From assembly GCA_963565915.1 (NCBI GenBank), contig OY751493.1, forward strand, positions 1-64,000: a DNA stretch of 64,000 nt, read 5' to 3'. A program made the position numbers and the translations under genes. Under the pieces are notes generated by a model. That model ran no database searches. It was not told the origin of the DNA and saw only the letters and a program-made list of their open reading frames with translations. This DNA comes from Entoloma clypeatum (taxonomy: Eukaryota > Basidiomycota > Agaricomycetes > Agaricales > Entolomataceae). Positions 42,947 through 54,710 of this stretch are shown piece by piece (position 1 is the first letter of the stretch; each line of letters begins with the position of its first letter).

Positions 42947-43161
42947 CTGATTCGACAAAACTATATCCTCAAGAAAGGGTTGAACCCGTACGATCACTAA
43001 CATATCGCGCTGAGCCCCGACATATATATTCCTATATCAATTGCGCCCTGCAGGTATTGAGAAGGTTGTTAGGGGAACCTCAGAAGGCTGTCAAGACACG
43101 GAAATCTGTAAAATTCGAGGCTCGAATCCAAAATCCTGCCTGATATAGCTGGCGCACCGTA
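42947..43161 (-). repeat. Terminal inverted repeat, right (215 bp)
   Basis: Reverse complement of 37080-37294, ending GCGCACCGTA and followed by the GCCTGA target duplication. Confidence 0.88.
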
Positions 43162-43569
43162 GCCTGAGCGTCGTGGGTCGCTTGCTGAACAACGGCGTCG
43201 TCAGAAGGCGAAGCTTGAACATCCCAGAGTTCTGAGTTCTATAACGAGGTTTTCAGAGCCATTGCTGGTCGGCCGACTGTCCCGAAAACTGAACAGGCAC
43301 TGATCGGAAATCAGCTTTGTACCGGTGATTCAGATGTCCGACTCGGCGCCAAATTCCGATTCCGATCATCCCCCTTCCCTCCCCTTTCTCTTCGTCCGTC
43401 TGTCCTCGCCACAGCTTGTGTTTCTCTCTTTTTTTTCTTTCTTCTTCTATTTCAAGCTCTCTTCACCTCATTCGACCCGCTCCTGCTCTTGGTGATCCTC
43501 GTCCTTATCTTGCTCTACTGCACCGCGCTCGTCCTCAGCTCCCACACTACCGCCCTGCATCGTCGCGCC

Positions 43570-44428
43570 ATGTCTAATGGCTCTCCCAATGGAGAGGTTG
43601 ATGGGCAGCACGTCGCCACATACAAGAAGATGTGAGCTCGCACCCCGCTTTTCGGTTCAAATATGACCTCAACAACACCTCTTCATCTTTGCAGCGATGA
43701 CACACTCTCGTGCGCCAACCTCTCGGCAATTCTCAAAACCTTCAACCTTGCACACATAGCAAGAAACAAGGCCCAGCTGGAGGAGTTCAGTTGCAACTGC
43801 AAAGACTGGGACGGTGAGTCTTCCCTCCTTGCGCCCCCCTCTTCCCAAACAAAAGCTGTTGCCGTACTCATGCCTCCTCCTCCTTCAGCATTCTCCCCGA
43901 CCCTCAGTGCTCCCACAAGGGCCCCGCATGTCATCCAGAAGGTTAAGATAGTGGTGTTGAAACTGTCGACGCAATGCCGCCAGACGATGCGGCCGGCTTT
44001 GAAGGGAGAATTTGCTGTCCCCACGTTTGAAGGATGACCAGACAGTCGAGGAACGGGCATACACAGTCACCTGAGTAAGCGGTGGCTCCTCTCTCTCCCC
44101 GCTGCGCCTGACCATCTCTCGCCTCCGAAATTCCAGGCCAAGAGCTTCACAGATGCCCGGCCCTACCGCACAGCCCCCAACTCAAGCACACGCCACTGCG
44201 AGCTGCGCGAAATATGCCCCCAGTCACCAGCCAGGCAGTGGTGGGTGCCCACCTCGCTCCTGGTGCACTCAGCCAGCTCTTTCGCATGTGGGATGACCGC
44301 TCTCGATCACGTTCCATCTGATGCCCCGTCGAGATCCGTGGACAACTGATCGCATTTAAGCACCTCCATGACATGTACATCAATGGGAAGAAGAAGGGCA
44401 CGAAGCGTCTGTGGTTCAGCTGGGTTTC
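43570..44428 (+). pseudogene. SAP-like-domain unknown gene, truncated
   Basis: A pyrimidine-rich leader (43420-43560) precedes ATG 43570. join(43570..43631, 43695..43813, 43889...) reads MSNGSPNGEVDGQHVATYKK IDDTLSCANLSAILKTFNLA HIARNKAQLEEFS. That resembles SAP-like domains of a family common in Agaricomycetes. Later frames are shifted, and the last coding-like piece (LIAFKHLHDMYINGKKKGTK RLWFSW) is cut at 44428, where duplication copy B begins. Confidence 0.5.
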
Positions 44429-44712
44429 CCAATGGGACCATCTTTTCTCATTCGCGTGCCACTCCTGGCCTTCTACGCGCAAAGCGCTGGGTTCGCCTAA
44501 TCTATCGCCAAATATATATTCTCCTAACGCGCTTTACGAGATTTGATCCCCCGTTTCTGATTCAAGACTCATGTCCGTTAAAAAGAATGTTTATAGAATA
44601 TTAATATAAACCCGAGTACATATTCCTCAGGACAGGTAAATTATACAAGGGGAAGGTAGAAAAACTTCTCGTATGACTCTCTTCAAAGACACACGCGAAA
44701 TGTCCGTGAACA

Positions 44713-46184
44713 TCACCACGCGCCCAGCCCGGCGAGGTAATCTGCCATCAAACCTACCCAGACAATCCATCCCAGATTCCCATTCCTGTTGAAGTTTTCT
44801 ACGCAAGAAAAAAACGATTATCAGAACGGCTCCCCAATCAGAGGACCACGACAACTCACCCCAGCAACTGGCCGGGTCGTTCAGATTGACGGTCTTGAAC
44901 TGCCACACAAGATGCGCCGCTGCTCCGCCCACGGACACCGCGAAATACGGAACGCCTTGGGAGTTCAGATATCCGGCGATCGCAAGCATCGACACGAACC
45001 CAGCGCCACATAGAGTAAGCAGAAATCTGATCCAGGATCCGAATAAGATTGCAGTGGACCGTACCCCCACCTTGACATCGTCTTGGATATCTTGGCAGGC
45101 ATATATAGTATCTGGGATGGCGTGAGTAAAAAAGTCGTTTGGCAGTAGTTGCAAATCGATCGCACCATACATCATGGTCCAGCTAGGCAGCGGATCGTCA
45201 ATGTAACGAATAAATAGAACCCTGTCAGTGCAAAACTCACCACCAGCAACCAGCCATCGCTACCGAAAGAAGGGGAACATCCAGCTTCCCGGTTAGCATG
45301 ACCCATGCCGTTATCACTCCAAAATTCATGGCGAAGCCGAGCCACGCCTGGGGCCAATGCGTTATCCGTTTCAACAGTGGGTATATTGCGGGTCTAGGAG
45401 GGTTCTATGAATCTCACCCTTCAGCGATATCAGGATTGGCTTACAGAGGAAGCAAGTGGAGTAGAGCGACGTATAACCTGCAATAAACATTCAATACGGT
45501 CTGACCACAAGATGCTTTCGGGATACTCACGCTAGGTGATGAGTAGTCGCCACGAAGAACGCAATTCCCATGATGTATTGGACCACCAGAAAAACGGTAG
45601 CACCGAATACAGACACTCGGCCACTGGCCAGCGGGCGCTTCTTGGTCCGTGCTAGATCGACGACAGATGATTTCGTCAGTATATCATTGATTCGACCAAT
45701 GCATTTTCTTACCAACTCCAGCGTCCAGTTTTCGATCAAAAATATCGTTAATCGTGCATGCTGAGCTGCGCAGAATGAATGCGCCGATAAAGCACTTCAG
45801 GAGATAAGGACTATAGTCTCCAACGGGGAGCTTGATAGATAATGCTGCCATCGTAAGACCCCATGCTACAAAAACAACAATTTAGCGGGGTCTGCGCTCC
45901 CGAACTATCGACGTACCGAAAGGCCAAAACACCAACATTGTCCCCGTTGGCTATGAAGATATTATCACACCAAACGGAATTTTGTTAAAGAAACGACTGA
46001 CTTTATCTAACCGGATGAGCTCAAGATAGGGCCTGATGTGGACAGGCATTATACTGAGTGGAAATTTGACCGTTGGTTTGGAAGGCTGGTGGTGAACATT
46101 TAAAAGCGTTGTCGTTTCCGTTTCATAGCTGTGACCCATTTTGGCTGGAAATGATGAGTTGATGAGAAGAGGATACGTTTGCAT
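44713..46184 (-). CDS. UbiA-type polyprenyltransferase, copy B
   Basis: It has the same nine-exon layout as copy A, with intact motifs (NDIFDQKLD-type block near 45720 encoded as in copy A, RTKKRPLASG, and DTIYACQDIQDDVKVGVRST). The C-terminus differs: GLMADYLAGLGAW and stop, instead of ...DYFTKLSTQ. Length is about 340 aa. I saw no frame break, so both copies may be functional. Substitutions include M to V after the second Asp-rich motif. A membrane enzyme transferring a prenyl chain to an unknown acceptor is inferred. Confidence 0.82.
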
Positions 46185-47694
46185 TCGGCTTTATACTCTC
46201 CCTCACTAAAAGGGCCCGGTTGCGGAAACAGTATAGTCGGGTTCGCCTGGCCTAAGGGAGAACATAGCCGGAATCTGCTAACCAATGGTGGCAACAAACA
46301 CAACGATCTCTGGTCCTGCCCACGAGATCTGATATGCGAAACAGATTAGGCTAACTCCGATGGCAAGAGATGAGGAACTTCTTCTGACCGACATCGAGTT
46401 TAAATGCCACATAACATCAGTCTAAATGGAGAAGGTTTAGATTCCTTGGGGCTTACATCTTTGCATATTCGAGATCAACCAAAGCTCGGCGGAAACAAGG
46501 GCTGATTGCCTCAACACCCGTCTTTCGCCGGCCCTGACGCACATATATTTCCAAACCTGACCCCCCGCGGCGGCATCGTTCGGTGTTTGGTGTCTTGAGA
46601 ACTTCTCTCGTACCAAGATCAAGAAGCATCAATCGAATTACCCAAGGCGATCCTAACCGACTGTGCCGACGTACCCAATCATGGCTTGGTACCCGTTTTG
46701 TCGAATGAACATTCTTGCAACTGACCCTTGCTGCAAACAACAACTTTGGAATCCTGAGAGTTACGCAGCTCGAACATACATGATATGATTGCGCTGACAT
46801 GATAATGTTGGGTGACGTGTCGGTAACGGTCCACTGCGCTCGAAATACATTCGTGGTCATTTCCCATGACTAAACCGGGAGTTGAAGCTTTGCGTAGAAG
46901 ATTCTGATAATCTGATACGTGGCGCAGTGCGTGAATTGAAGCCGATCCAGAGGCGTTGGAGACTGGACTCCTTTGATCCTTCTATGCCTAGATATTTCAT
47001 GATCTACTCCGTCGATCAGTGACTGAAACATACGGATATGAATAACATACGGTACGAGAAATCCTCTCCAATTCAATCTCCTCTAAACTTTTCCGCCATC
47101 CTTTGTTCACTTGGTCACCCGCACATAACTGCGGTTGTATCGGAAGGATAACCGCGATCACAATAGTCGATGGGACAATTCGAGTTTCCAATCTAAGTGA
47201 AGCTTTCCACGCTGGCAGAGGTGAGATTAGGACTTGAAGTCCTCTCATCGATCATCAATTCCGACTTCATCGCATCACTAAACATTCAACGCCAGAAGGA
47301 TGGGGTGAACATCAGAACTCAAAAGAATGATCCTAACCAGACGGCGTGTAAACTCGAAGCAGAGAACATTGAAAATCTGACCTTCAAGTGGACCGGGAAG
47401 TGTATAGACATGAAGATTATGCGAGCCGTGTTCCTTTCACCCCGTCGATGTTAACTGCCAGAATAGTTAGCACATACGAGACTAGAACATAATTGGAGGT
47501 CCTAGAGTTCTCAGTCACGGCAACGTGCTATGCCAGTTGAGTTTTCAGCATCTAGATTCTTCGGCGACTCCATCAAGACTCCATGCAAAGCTTAATTTGC
47601 TTCCTTTGTCCTTTCCAGTCGGACTCCTTTTGCATCGGAGGTTCTCCTACATCAAAGTGTAAAACTGTTCCTTGAGTTACATAAGACGAACAAT
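46185..47694. other. Upstream part of duplication B
   Basis: It matches 23432-24930 with scattered substitutions. The same coding-like fragments are present (LPAWKASLRLETRIVPS near 47200; MLLDLGTREVLKTPNTERC near 46630). No gene model is supported. Confidence 0.4.
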
Positions 47695-47880
47695 AGGGGC
47701 ACTCAAAGTTGAAAAGCGGCTTTGGCTTTTTCTGGCTTTTTCAGGAGGTGGTAACATCACGTCACAAATGGTCACTGGTACGGTCACATTGAACGACGCA
47801 TCGCGATACCTTACGCACTCGCGATACCTACACACTCTTTTCATACAACACACTCTTTTAATAATCTCTAACAACTTAAT

Positions 47881-48422
47881 ATGACTGGTGCGACAACTAA
47901 AGGACAACTTGGGCCCATTCCCTGGGCCGACAACAAACATCATCTCACATGGAAACTAATTGCACTCGTTGGGGAACCGGAAAACAGGAAGGTTATCGTG
48001 GGTAAGAACAAGGATGAGGTGAGAATATGTGCCTCGCCGGGTTTGCAACATACTGACTTTGAAGTTTCCCTAGAACTCAAGCGGGGAAAGCAAGGCAAAG
48101 GTCTTCAAGCGCCTTGCCGAGCAGCTTGTGCCCACATACGTGACTGCCGATTCCGCGTCAGCATGGAAACGAGTTAAAAATAAGTGGGACGGGTGAGTTT
48201 TTCTTTCGTCGTTGCGTGTTATTCAAGCTCAATGCTACCAGACTCCGAAAGCAGTATGGGGAGCATGCCAAACGGCTTCGCCAAACCGGGGCGGGTGTTG
48301 AAGAAACTGAAGGTGATGGCAATGAGGAACAGACACGGTACAAGGTCCCTGTTACAGGTCCGGATGAAACAACCACAGAAGAGGCGAAAAACCTATGGGG
48401 TGCGATGACACGAACTTATTAA
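47881..48422 (+). CDS. Harbinger Myb/SANT-like DNA-binding protein
   Basis: join(47881..48018, 48074..48192, 48242..48422) gives 438 nt, 145 aa. It reads GPIPWADNKHHLTWKLIALV, SKAKVFKRLAEQLVPTYVTA and SAWKRVKNKWDGLRKQYGEH AKRL, a trihelix/Myb-SANT fold like the second protein of PIF/Harbinger elements, which helps the transposase bind and enter the nucleus. Both introns have GTGAG donors. Confidence 0.75.
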
Positions 48423-48459
48423 AACTACATGCTAATCATTGCTTCAAGTACAGAACAGA

Positions 48460-49083
48460 TTACGAAAGCCTTTCCCTTCTTTCCCGAACTTCACGTTCTC
48501 TGCGCGACAATCCCATACTCTGATCTATCCAGCTCTTTTCAGTTTCTTTCTCCTCAGGAGTAAGAGAACGGATAAAGAGATCATGAAAAGATTCGATCGC
48601 TTCCAAACATCGATCAGTCCAGAGCTCAACTGCTCCTTCCGAACATCCAGCCTCCCGCGCAACATCGATCAGTGACGCAGCATTTCCGAATCGTCCCATG
48701 CGATACAGAGTGACTGCTAGCTGGTATTCAACAGACATCTGAGGAACATTTGAGTTGTTGTGGAATACGGGATGGTCCTGGATGAGTTCAACAAGCACTT
48801 GGAATGCATAGGGTGAGAGGCGAAGCATTTGGAGGAAAAGATCATGGTGAAGTGGGTTTTGAGCATACTGCCAAGCTAAATGAAGGGAACCAGACTTTGG
48901 AATAGATGTGCGAGGGTTGAGGTACCGAGCAGTCTTGATCTGTTTGAACATCTCGAGGTCTGCTTGGAGTCTCAAGATCAACTCATCGAGACTGAGCTCA
49001 TGAGGTGGCAACAACATGTCTCGAAGACCCAGATGATAGATAAATGCACGAAGAACTTGATTGCGAACATTTGCTCGGGGCAT
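48460..49083 (-). pseudogene. Harbinger transposase, N-terminal part only
   Basis: A 207-aa frame with LHLAWQYAQNPLHHDLFLQM LRLSPYAFQVLVELIQDH and the helix-turn-helix block MSVEYQLAVTLYRMGRFGNA ASLIDVAREAGCSEGAVELW. The catalytic DDE domain that should follow is missing, so the element needs a helper. Confidence 0.75.
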
Positions 49084-49686
49084 AACACGTTCACGGCTGC
49101 GCCTTTGCTGGCGCGTGAGCTGACTAATGTCACTACCAAGATCACAAAAAAGCCAGAAGCCGAAAAAAAGCCAAAGCCGCTTTTCAACTTTGAGTGCCCC
49201 TAATGAGAATACTTCTTCAAATCCTCAAAGCTTCATGTGGCTTCAAGACCGAGTATCCCGGAGCCTAAGCTGATTCGTCAACAGAAACACGTGGCATTGA
49301 TCACGTGATCATCATCGTAGTGATCTCAAACGGCCAACAAACGTCCAACCACTTTCCAGATTTAAATTCCCTCATTCCCGGGCCGAACGCCACAAAGTCT
49401 TTCATGATATCGGTGCTTCAATCGAAGTAATTCGCGTTCAAGTTGGAATTGTTGGTGTATAAGTCACCTCGCCTCCATATGCGTAAAGGAGCATGCATCA
49501 TTGTTTATTACATTGCTTGGGACTGCGCAGGACGTCGTCCGACAGGATTAGCGTAAGTAATACTAGAACTTTAGGATGTTTCATATTTAATGTCGTCGAA
49601 TGGATGTGACTGGGCACGCCATCATACAGGGATGGAACGAACGAAAATACCGATTTAGAAAACAAAAAAAAACACTGCCATCGGCA

Positions 49687-50547
49687 CTAAATATATGTTA
49701 TGAATTTTGGAATACTGTCCAATATGCCTTCAAGCCGAGCGATGAAATCGCTTGATGATATATGTCCTGACCTCTCAAATCCCATCCAGGCTTTTGATCT
49801 CAATGTCTTGGGAAGCTCGGCCTGGCCTGGAAGTGCCCTCATCATCCGCAACATGGCCCTGTCAAGGTCACCACCACAGACCTCGCAATCCTCACATTCA
49901 TGGGGCTCGATGTCGTCCTCGTCGGGCCCGCTTGGTAACCCGATCACCATTCCCCAAGGTGAGAAAGCGGTCGGGACTTTTTCTCTCCAGTGTTCGTAGT
50001 AACGGATCTGTCGAAGGGCTTGTAGCACCGTATGGTTTGAAAATAAGCAGAGGAGCGTGCGTACCCAAGGAATGACGAGGTGTGTGGGAAGAGTTGAAAC
50101 CGTGGTGGAAAGTGGGACATCCAGAAGTGCCTGTGCAGCCTGGTTCGCAATGTCCCCGTACCCATGCTTCACCGTATATCTTGAGCATGTGTGGGTAGGA
50201 ACTTCCTTCATTGGTGTAAAGTGCCTGGGTCAATGATCGAGGAGTGGGGAAATTGCGCACTTCATCCATATTTTACACAGGCTCATCGCAGCAAATACTT
50301 GATACTTCTCCGCGGCCTCGGCAAGCGGAGCGAGGACCTTGAAACGTAACGACTCAAGGTCCGGCTGTATTCTTGGGTACAAGGAGTTCGAGGGTGCCAC
50401 TATCCTCCGTCACAGGAACCGCCTCCCCATGGGTATCCATCTCGGGTGGGGCAAATCCTGTCGCGTGCGTTTCCAAATTCCTCCTGTGAACATGGAACAA
50501 AATGTGGTCGCATGATTCGAATGTGACATCCGCATCGTGGGCGTTAA
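49687..50547 (-). pseudogene. BTB/POZ-domain protein, frameshifted
   Basis: The minus strand reads DADVTFESCDHILFHVHRRN LETHATGFAPPEM, TEDSGTLELL, then after a frame change LYPRIQPDLESLRFKVLAPL AEAAEKYQVFAAMSLCK. After a further change near 50190 comes KHGYGDIANQAAQALLDVPL. This is the mushroom BTB family (usually 300-350 aa). About ten bases appear lost at LELL|LYP and there is a second shift, so it is not expressed as a full protein. The 3' frame (RSGHISSSDFIARLEGILDS) is open to the stop at 49687. Confidence 0.7.
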
Positions 50548-51077
50548 CTGTGTTACAAGTGCGCAGAATATGTCAATATCCGATCAAGTGGATGTCAAGA
50601 AAGTGTTTTACATGTTTCGGAACTTTTTGGGAGTAATCGAAGAGGATGTTGCACTCCAGAAGACATGAGAGAGAGGAGACCGACAGCCAAACCCAGGTCA
50701 TCGGATGTCTCACTTGAACAAATCAGGTCAAACAATCCTCGGTGATTCGTTCGCGATTGTTGAGGCGTTTGAATGAGGAAACCGTGATGACATAGAACAA
50801 ATCAGGTGTGTCGGTGTATTGGTGTAGAATCCAGATTCGATAGGAAATGTACAGAAGGAGTGGGGATACGTCCATCGAGAGGTCCTGTGAGCAGAAGTGG
50901 TATATAGGATGCAGCAATTCGTATAGTTAATCGTAACGACAGTGGAGTGAGTATAAGAGATTTGGCTTGAGGCGAAACCTGGTCAATATGCATGGGATCA
51001 GTGATTTATAGCATGATAAGATGACAAAGGGATGGTTCAGTCTTCCCAACTTGCGCATATCGATCCGACATCCTGAA
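50548..51077. other. No gene seen
   Basis: No convincing exon. It may contain the lost 5' part of the BTB gene. Confidence 0.35.
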
Positions 51078-51806
51078 TCAAAAAGTCCAAAGGGTTTGGT
51101 TGATGACTGGAATGCGATAGTCGTCTTTGAGGCGAGTCTGTCCCAGGCACGCCTTGTGTGGAATCCTGCGAGTAGAACAGATTATGCCAATCCAAGGAGA
51201 AAAGACAACAAGACACACCATCGAAATATCCTGACCATGTATGACGACCTCTCCCGTATCAACTGGTTGATTATCGGGCCCCACAAAATCGGCCTCGATA
51301 GCAATCAAGGAAGGAGTGGCGTGAGGTGTGAGCTCCTCCACACCCTTCTTCAGCATCGTGCGACCTCGGCTCTCTACCGTGGCAGCGGTTGCTTCGCCAG
51401 CGCGCTTACTTGCGGCATGCCTCACGAGCTTCACCCCCAATACCCCTACACGCAGTGACTGCATATCAGGCTGACCAGCCTCTCCCCCAGACGACTCAAG
51501 GGGAGAAGTTGGTCGCGGTAGAGAGCCGGACAAGGTGGTTGAACGTGATCTGGATCGGGGAAAAGTAGCGGAATTCGGTGTGAAGGGTGATATTCCGAGG
51601 CTGGAATGGAGATGGAGGGGCGGCGGACGGTGTGCTTTGGGATGGTGATAGTTTGGAGAGCGATTTGCATACGCCGTAGAAACAGACGCTGAACGGGACG
51701 CGGAGGTGAAGAAATGACCATTGTTGTTGTGGTGGGCTAGAGCATCCAGAACGGCGGCGGGTTTGTTGTAGAGGTTGAACGGCAGCGGCGAGTTAACATT
51801 CACCAT
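51078..51806 (-). CDS. Unknown protein
   Basis: A 242-aa open frame from ATG 51806 (MVNVNSPLPFNLYNKPAAVL). Ser/Arg/Pro-rich sequence (PRSRSRSTTLSGSLPRPTSP) is followed by a helical block with GVLGVKLVRHAASKRAGEAT. The last ~60 residues (after VVIHGQ, a GTCAGG donor-like site) may be intron read-through. I recognise no family. Confidence 0.4.
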   Translation of the reverse strand: MVNVNSPLPFNLYNKPAAVLDALAHHNNNGHFFTSASRSASVSTAYANRSPNYHHPKAHRPPPLHLHSSLGISPFTPNSATFPRSRSRSTTLSGSLPRPTSPLESSGGEAGQPDMQSLRVGVLGVKLVRHAASKRAGEATAATVESRGRTMLKKGVEELTPHATPSLIAIEADFVGPDNQPVDTGEVVIHGQDISMVCLVVFSPWIGIICSTRRIPHKACLGQTRLKDDYRIPVINQTLWTF

Positions 51807-52139
51807 GTTCCTTGTTGAACAAACTCGTTCAGGGAGTTGTGACGGGTCAGAAGGGAGATCTCACCCTTCTTTCGACTGCACAATGCTTTGAAGCCGGTCG
51901 TCGAACCCCCCTCGGTCAAATGCATCCCGCACGCTGATTTCTGCTGTCTCCACGATCCTGTGCAGTAATAGGGAAGTCAGAAGAGCTTTGAGAGCATTGA
52001 GTGCAAAATTCACGAAGCCTGTGCCTCTACATCCAAGGGGTTTATGAACCTCGTCCTTTCGTCAGGAATTTTCTTGATAACGGGACATCAATGCATCAGA
52101 CAAAGCGGCAGATATTGATAACACGAACTTACGGAATCG
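51807..52139. other. No gene seen
   Basis: No coding frame of note. Possible promoter of the minus-strand frame ending upstream. Confidence 0.35.
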
Positions 52140-52201
52140 TTGACTCTCTTACCTAGACAGCAGAAGAGGGCGCGAAGGACAGAAGTCATGCAGCAAGAGC
52201 A

Positions 52202-52620
52202 ATGGGGATTACGCAATCACATGGGCCAAACACGACGATCTTACGCCCCAAATTTGGCAATCGTTTGTCAGTCAGTGACGAAGCCAAAACGTACCCTTCA
52301 GTACCGGTATCCAGCACCTACAAGGTGTGCAAGGCTCACGCCGGTATGTCGGAATGTGAGAACATATTCACGATGTCCCGCCAGAAATGATTCTAATGCG
52401 TTCAGAGTACCTTGCCGCACTTCAGAATTTGATCAAGGTGACTTACGACAACCTGGATGACATCGAGGGAGAATTATGGCTCCCATGGGCGGCTGCTCAG
52501 CAAATCAATGAGCGCCAGAAGGTAGAGCAGTCCATCCGGTACGTATTGTCTACCATCGCCCGAAGCACCTTCATCGCTGGCCAACTTTCTTCAAGCGAGA
52601 ACTGTAAAAGTGCGTAGTTC
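52202..52620 (+). pseudogene. Unknown coding-like fragments
   Basis: VPVSSTYKVCKAHAGMSECE and, after a stop near 52388, EYLAALQNLIKVTYDNLDDI EGELWLPWAAAQQINERQKV look like two pieces of one gene in shifted frames. The family is not recognised. The following 600 bases (52621-53220) show nothing clear. Confidence 0.3.
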
Positions 52621-53257
52621 TCCGGCTAGCTTGAACACAAACACGTCCTTTTCTTGAGCGTTCTCAAGCAATGCCCCCACAACAAACCCCCAAGTGCTTT
52701 GGCGCTAACTTGAACAACGGCAGTACATGTTACTTCTCTGGAGCATCCGACTGGCGGAAGTTTCGGCGGCAGCTTCACTGTTGAAACAAGCTCCTCAGTT
52801 TCCCAGAGTGGAATGACCATGGCGCCCACTCCCGAAAACCTCCACCGTATGTAAGTGCCGCATCATGCACTGTCATCATCCGCGACACCCTCTCCAGAGA
52901 TGCAGCACGATATGTGCTAACGATGTGAAAACGGCTTTAATTGACCCCCCGTCGAATCGTTGATGCCTTCATCATCACCAAGCCCTCACTACTTATACCT
53001 AACTCGCAGTCGCTGGGGTGGATCGTGATGCTTCGGGGGTAAACTCCAATTAATTGAGCGCTTTATTCGCCGGGTTTGGAAAATTGTAATTGCAAGTCAA
53101 GGGCTGGAAACCCAACGACTTTTTCTCATCTGTCCATGGGACGGAGCGCGCAATTTAAGCGGTCAGTCACGCATATATCATGGTCACAGAAAAACAATCT
53201 ATTATATAATTGATTTGAGTGCCTGTCACACGGCGTAGCGCCATTCCCCCAGTTCAT

Positions 53258-53975
53258 ATGACCACACCCGCAATTAATCCTGATTGGAGCCTTGTTCCTA
53301 TTGGCAGAGGTAGCTTTGCCACTGTCTCTATCTTATGGCCAGGAAAGGGCAACGCTGCCGTCGCTCTGCCGACTATACTTTGGGAAAGTCATCGAGTCTT
53401 CGGATGGCCGTGTTCGTCGGTTCTTTAATTCTGCCAACTTCGCTCTGGATGTATCAAGGTATTGCAAGGTGGCGGAAGCCCGTGGTGTCCGCAACTATCC
53501 CACTGTGGGTGAGATCGCGTATGGCATGGGACAAATGTTGGGTCGTTTGCACTGGCGCGGCGGATACGACGGTCGCGACATTGAGTTCGTTATGGGCGGT
53601 GCGTCGTTCAGTGGCGTCGCCATACACGTCATCGACTTTAATCAGGTAAGCCGCCAGCTGAACCCATCCGCGCGGGACCTTTACTCTGATCTTTCCCGAA
53701 AGATGCGGCCTTGGTCGAGGACAAAGGAAGCTATAAAACAACTCGTCGAATCGTTCTTCACCAACGATCCCTATTACCCTCGCCCACGTCCCCAAGACGC
53801 TCTGTACCAGAAGTTTGGTGTCGGTTACACCGATGCGTACCAGCAGGACTCGCCAGAGGCCCTCGACGTCGCCTCGGCCTTCCTTCGTGCGATCGAAGGA
53901 GAACAGGCGGAACGCGACTCGATCTCCACTGGCGGAAACAGAGTAAGCCATGCCTGTGTCGCTCTTGAAAAGTGA
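53258..53975 (+). pseudogene. DUF3669 family protein, internal deletion
   Basis: The start (INPDWSLVPIGRGSFATVSI L) and the C-terminal domain (CRLYFGKVIESS, GEIAYGMGQMLGRLHWRGGY DGRDIEFVMG, VIDFNQVSRQL, DPYYPRPRPQDALYQKFGVG Y) belong to the fungal DUF3669 family but lie in different frames near 53350, with roughly 150 residues between them missing. DUF3669 proteins are of unknown function and amplified in Agaricomycetes. The C-terminal frame is open to a stop at 53975. Confidence 0.65.
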
Positions 53976-54152
53976 CGCGCGATATTTCCACTCATTGCGC
54001 CGGTGCACAGTGGATTCATTCAGGAGGATAATAAATTGGGATGACCCGGATTCTACTTTAAGTTGCATTAAAGGCATCACCTTTTGCGAGACGTTACGTT
54101 CTAGAGCATGAGGGAACAACCACCGGTCCATGCAATGGTACTTTGCCGCGAA

Positions 54153-54540
54153 CTAAGCTACGTGTTGCCGCCATTTCTGAACACTCTCCCGGATTTTCTC
54201 CTTCTCCATCATACGTGCTCGATGCAAGTCCTTCCTTGCATTGTGTACCCACAATCCCACGACCACGTCTAAAACATTAACTACCTGACCGTCTCCAGCC
54301 GTTGCTTGCTTGGTCGCCAGCGTCTCAATCCGCGAATGCTGATTTTCTTTCGTTGCCCGAACCGTCCTTTTCCTATGAACCCTCGCATTGGCGGCATCGT
54401 CGTAGTTGTCACCATCGTCCTCATACTCCCCGTCATGGTAGTCAGACTCCTTGGTTTGTTCCTCTGCAAATTGCACAATTTCCCTCGCTCCCCATGTCTT
54501 GAGCGCAGCATCATAGGCGATGGACCGCTCCTTGACCTGC
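54153..54540 (-). pseudogene. Unknown protein, C-terminal fragment
   Basis: The minus-strand frame SIAYDAALKTWGAREIVQFA EEQ, DYHDGEYEDDGDNYDDAANA and HRARMMEKEKIRESVQKWRQ HVA ends in TAG at 54153. It looks genuinely coding (acidic then helical), but its start is cut by the LINE-like sequence to the right. The family is not identified. Confidence 0.4.
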
Positions 54541-54710
54541 TACCACCACGACCTCTTTCGGGGTCCTGGTGCTACCAGCAACAGTCGAGCCACACAACCC
54601 CGGCCTGAGTACCCCCCCTCCTCCCCACACCCCCACCAAACCAAACTCGACCTCACCCATCCGTCCACATCGCCAACCCACCCCGAACCACAGGGTACAC
54701 TCGTCCCCAT

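Larger units (their letters stand above)
37080..43161. mobile_element. 6.1-kb integrase-type DNA transposon with alpha-kinase cargo
   Basis: Terminal inverted repeats of 215 bp (37080-37294 and 42947-43161) begin TACGGTGC. They are about 96% identical and are flanked by a 6-bp direct repeat, GCCTGA. Inside are a truncated retroviral-type integrase (plus), a frameshifted RING-finger gene (plus) and a complete alpha-kinase gene (minus). Long inverted repeats, a 6-bp target duplication and an rve-like integrase recall Polintons or Ginger-type elements, but no polymerase or capsid gene is present. It is probably non-autonomous. Confidence 0.7.
47695..49201. mobile_element. PIF/Harbinger-like DNA transposon, internally deleted
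   Basis: Terminal inverted repeats of at least 35 bp begin AGGGGCACTCAAAGTTGAAA and are flanked by a 3-bp AAT duplication (47692-47694, 49202-49204). Copy A shows the empty site (ACGAACAATGAGAAT). It encodes a Myb/SANT-like protein and only the first part of a transposase, in opposite orientations, as in this superfamily. Confidence 0.85.
44429..49496. repeat. Segmental duplication, copy B (with Harbinger insertion)
   Basis: It corresponds to 21664-25227. It is interrupted only by the 1,507-bp element at 47695-49201 and small indels. Confidence 0.92.
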
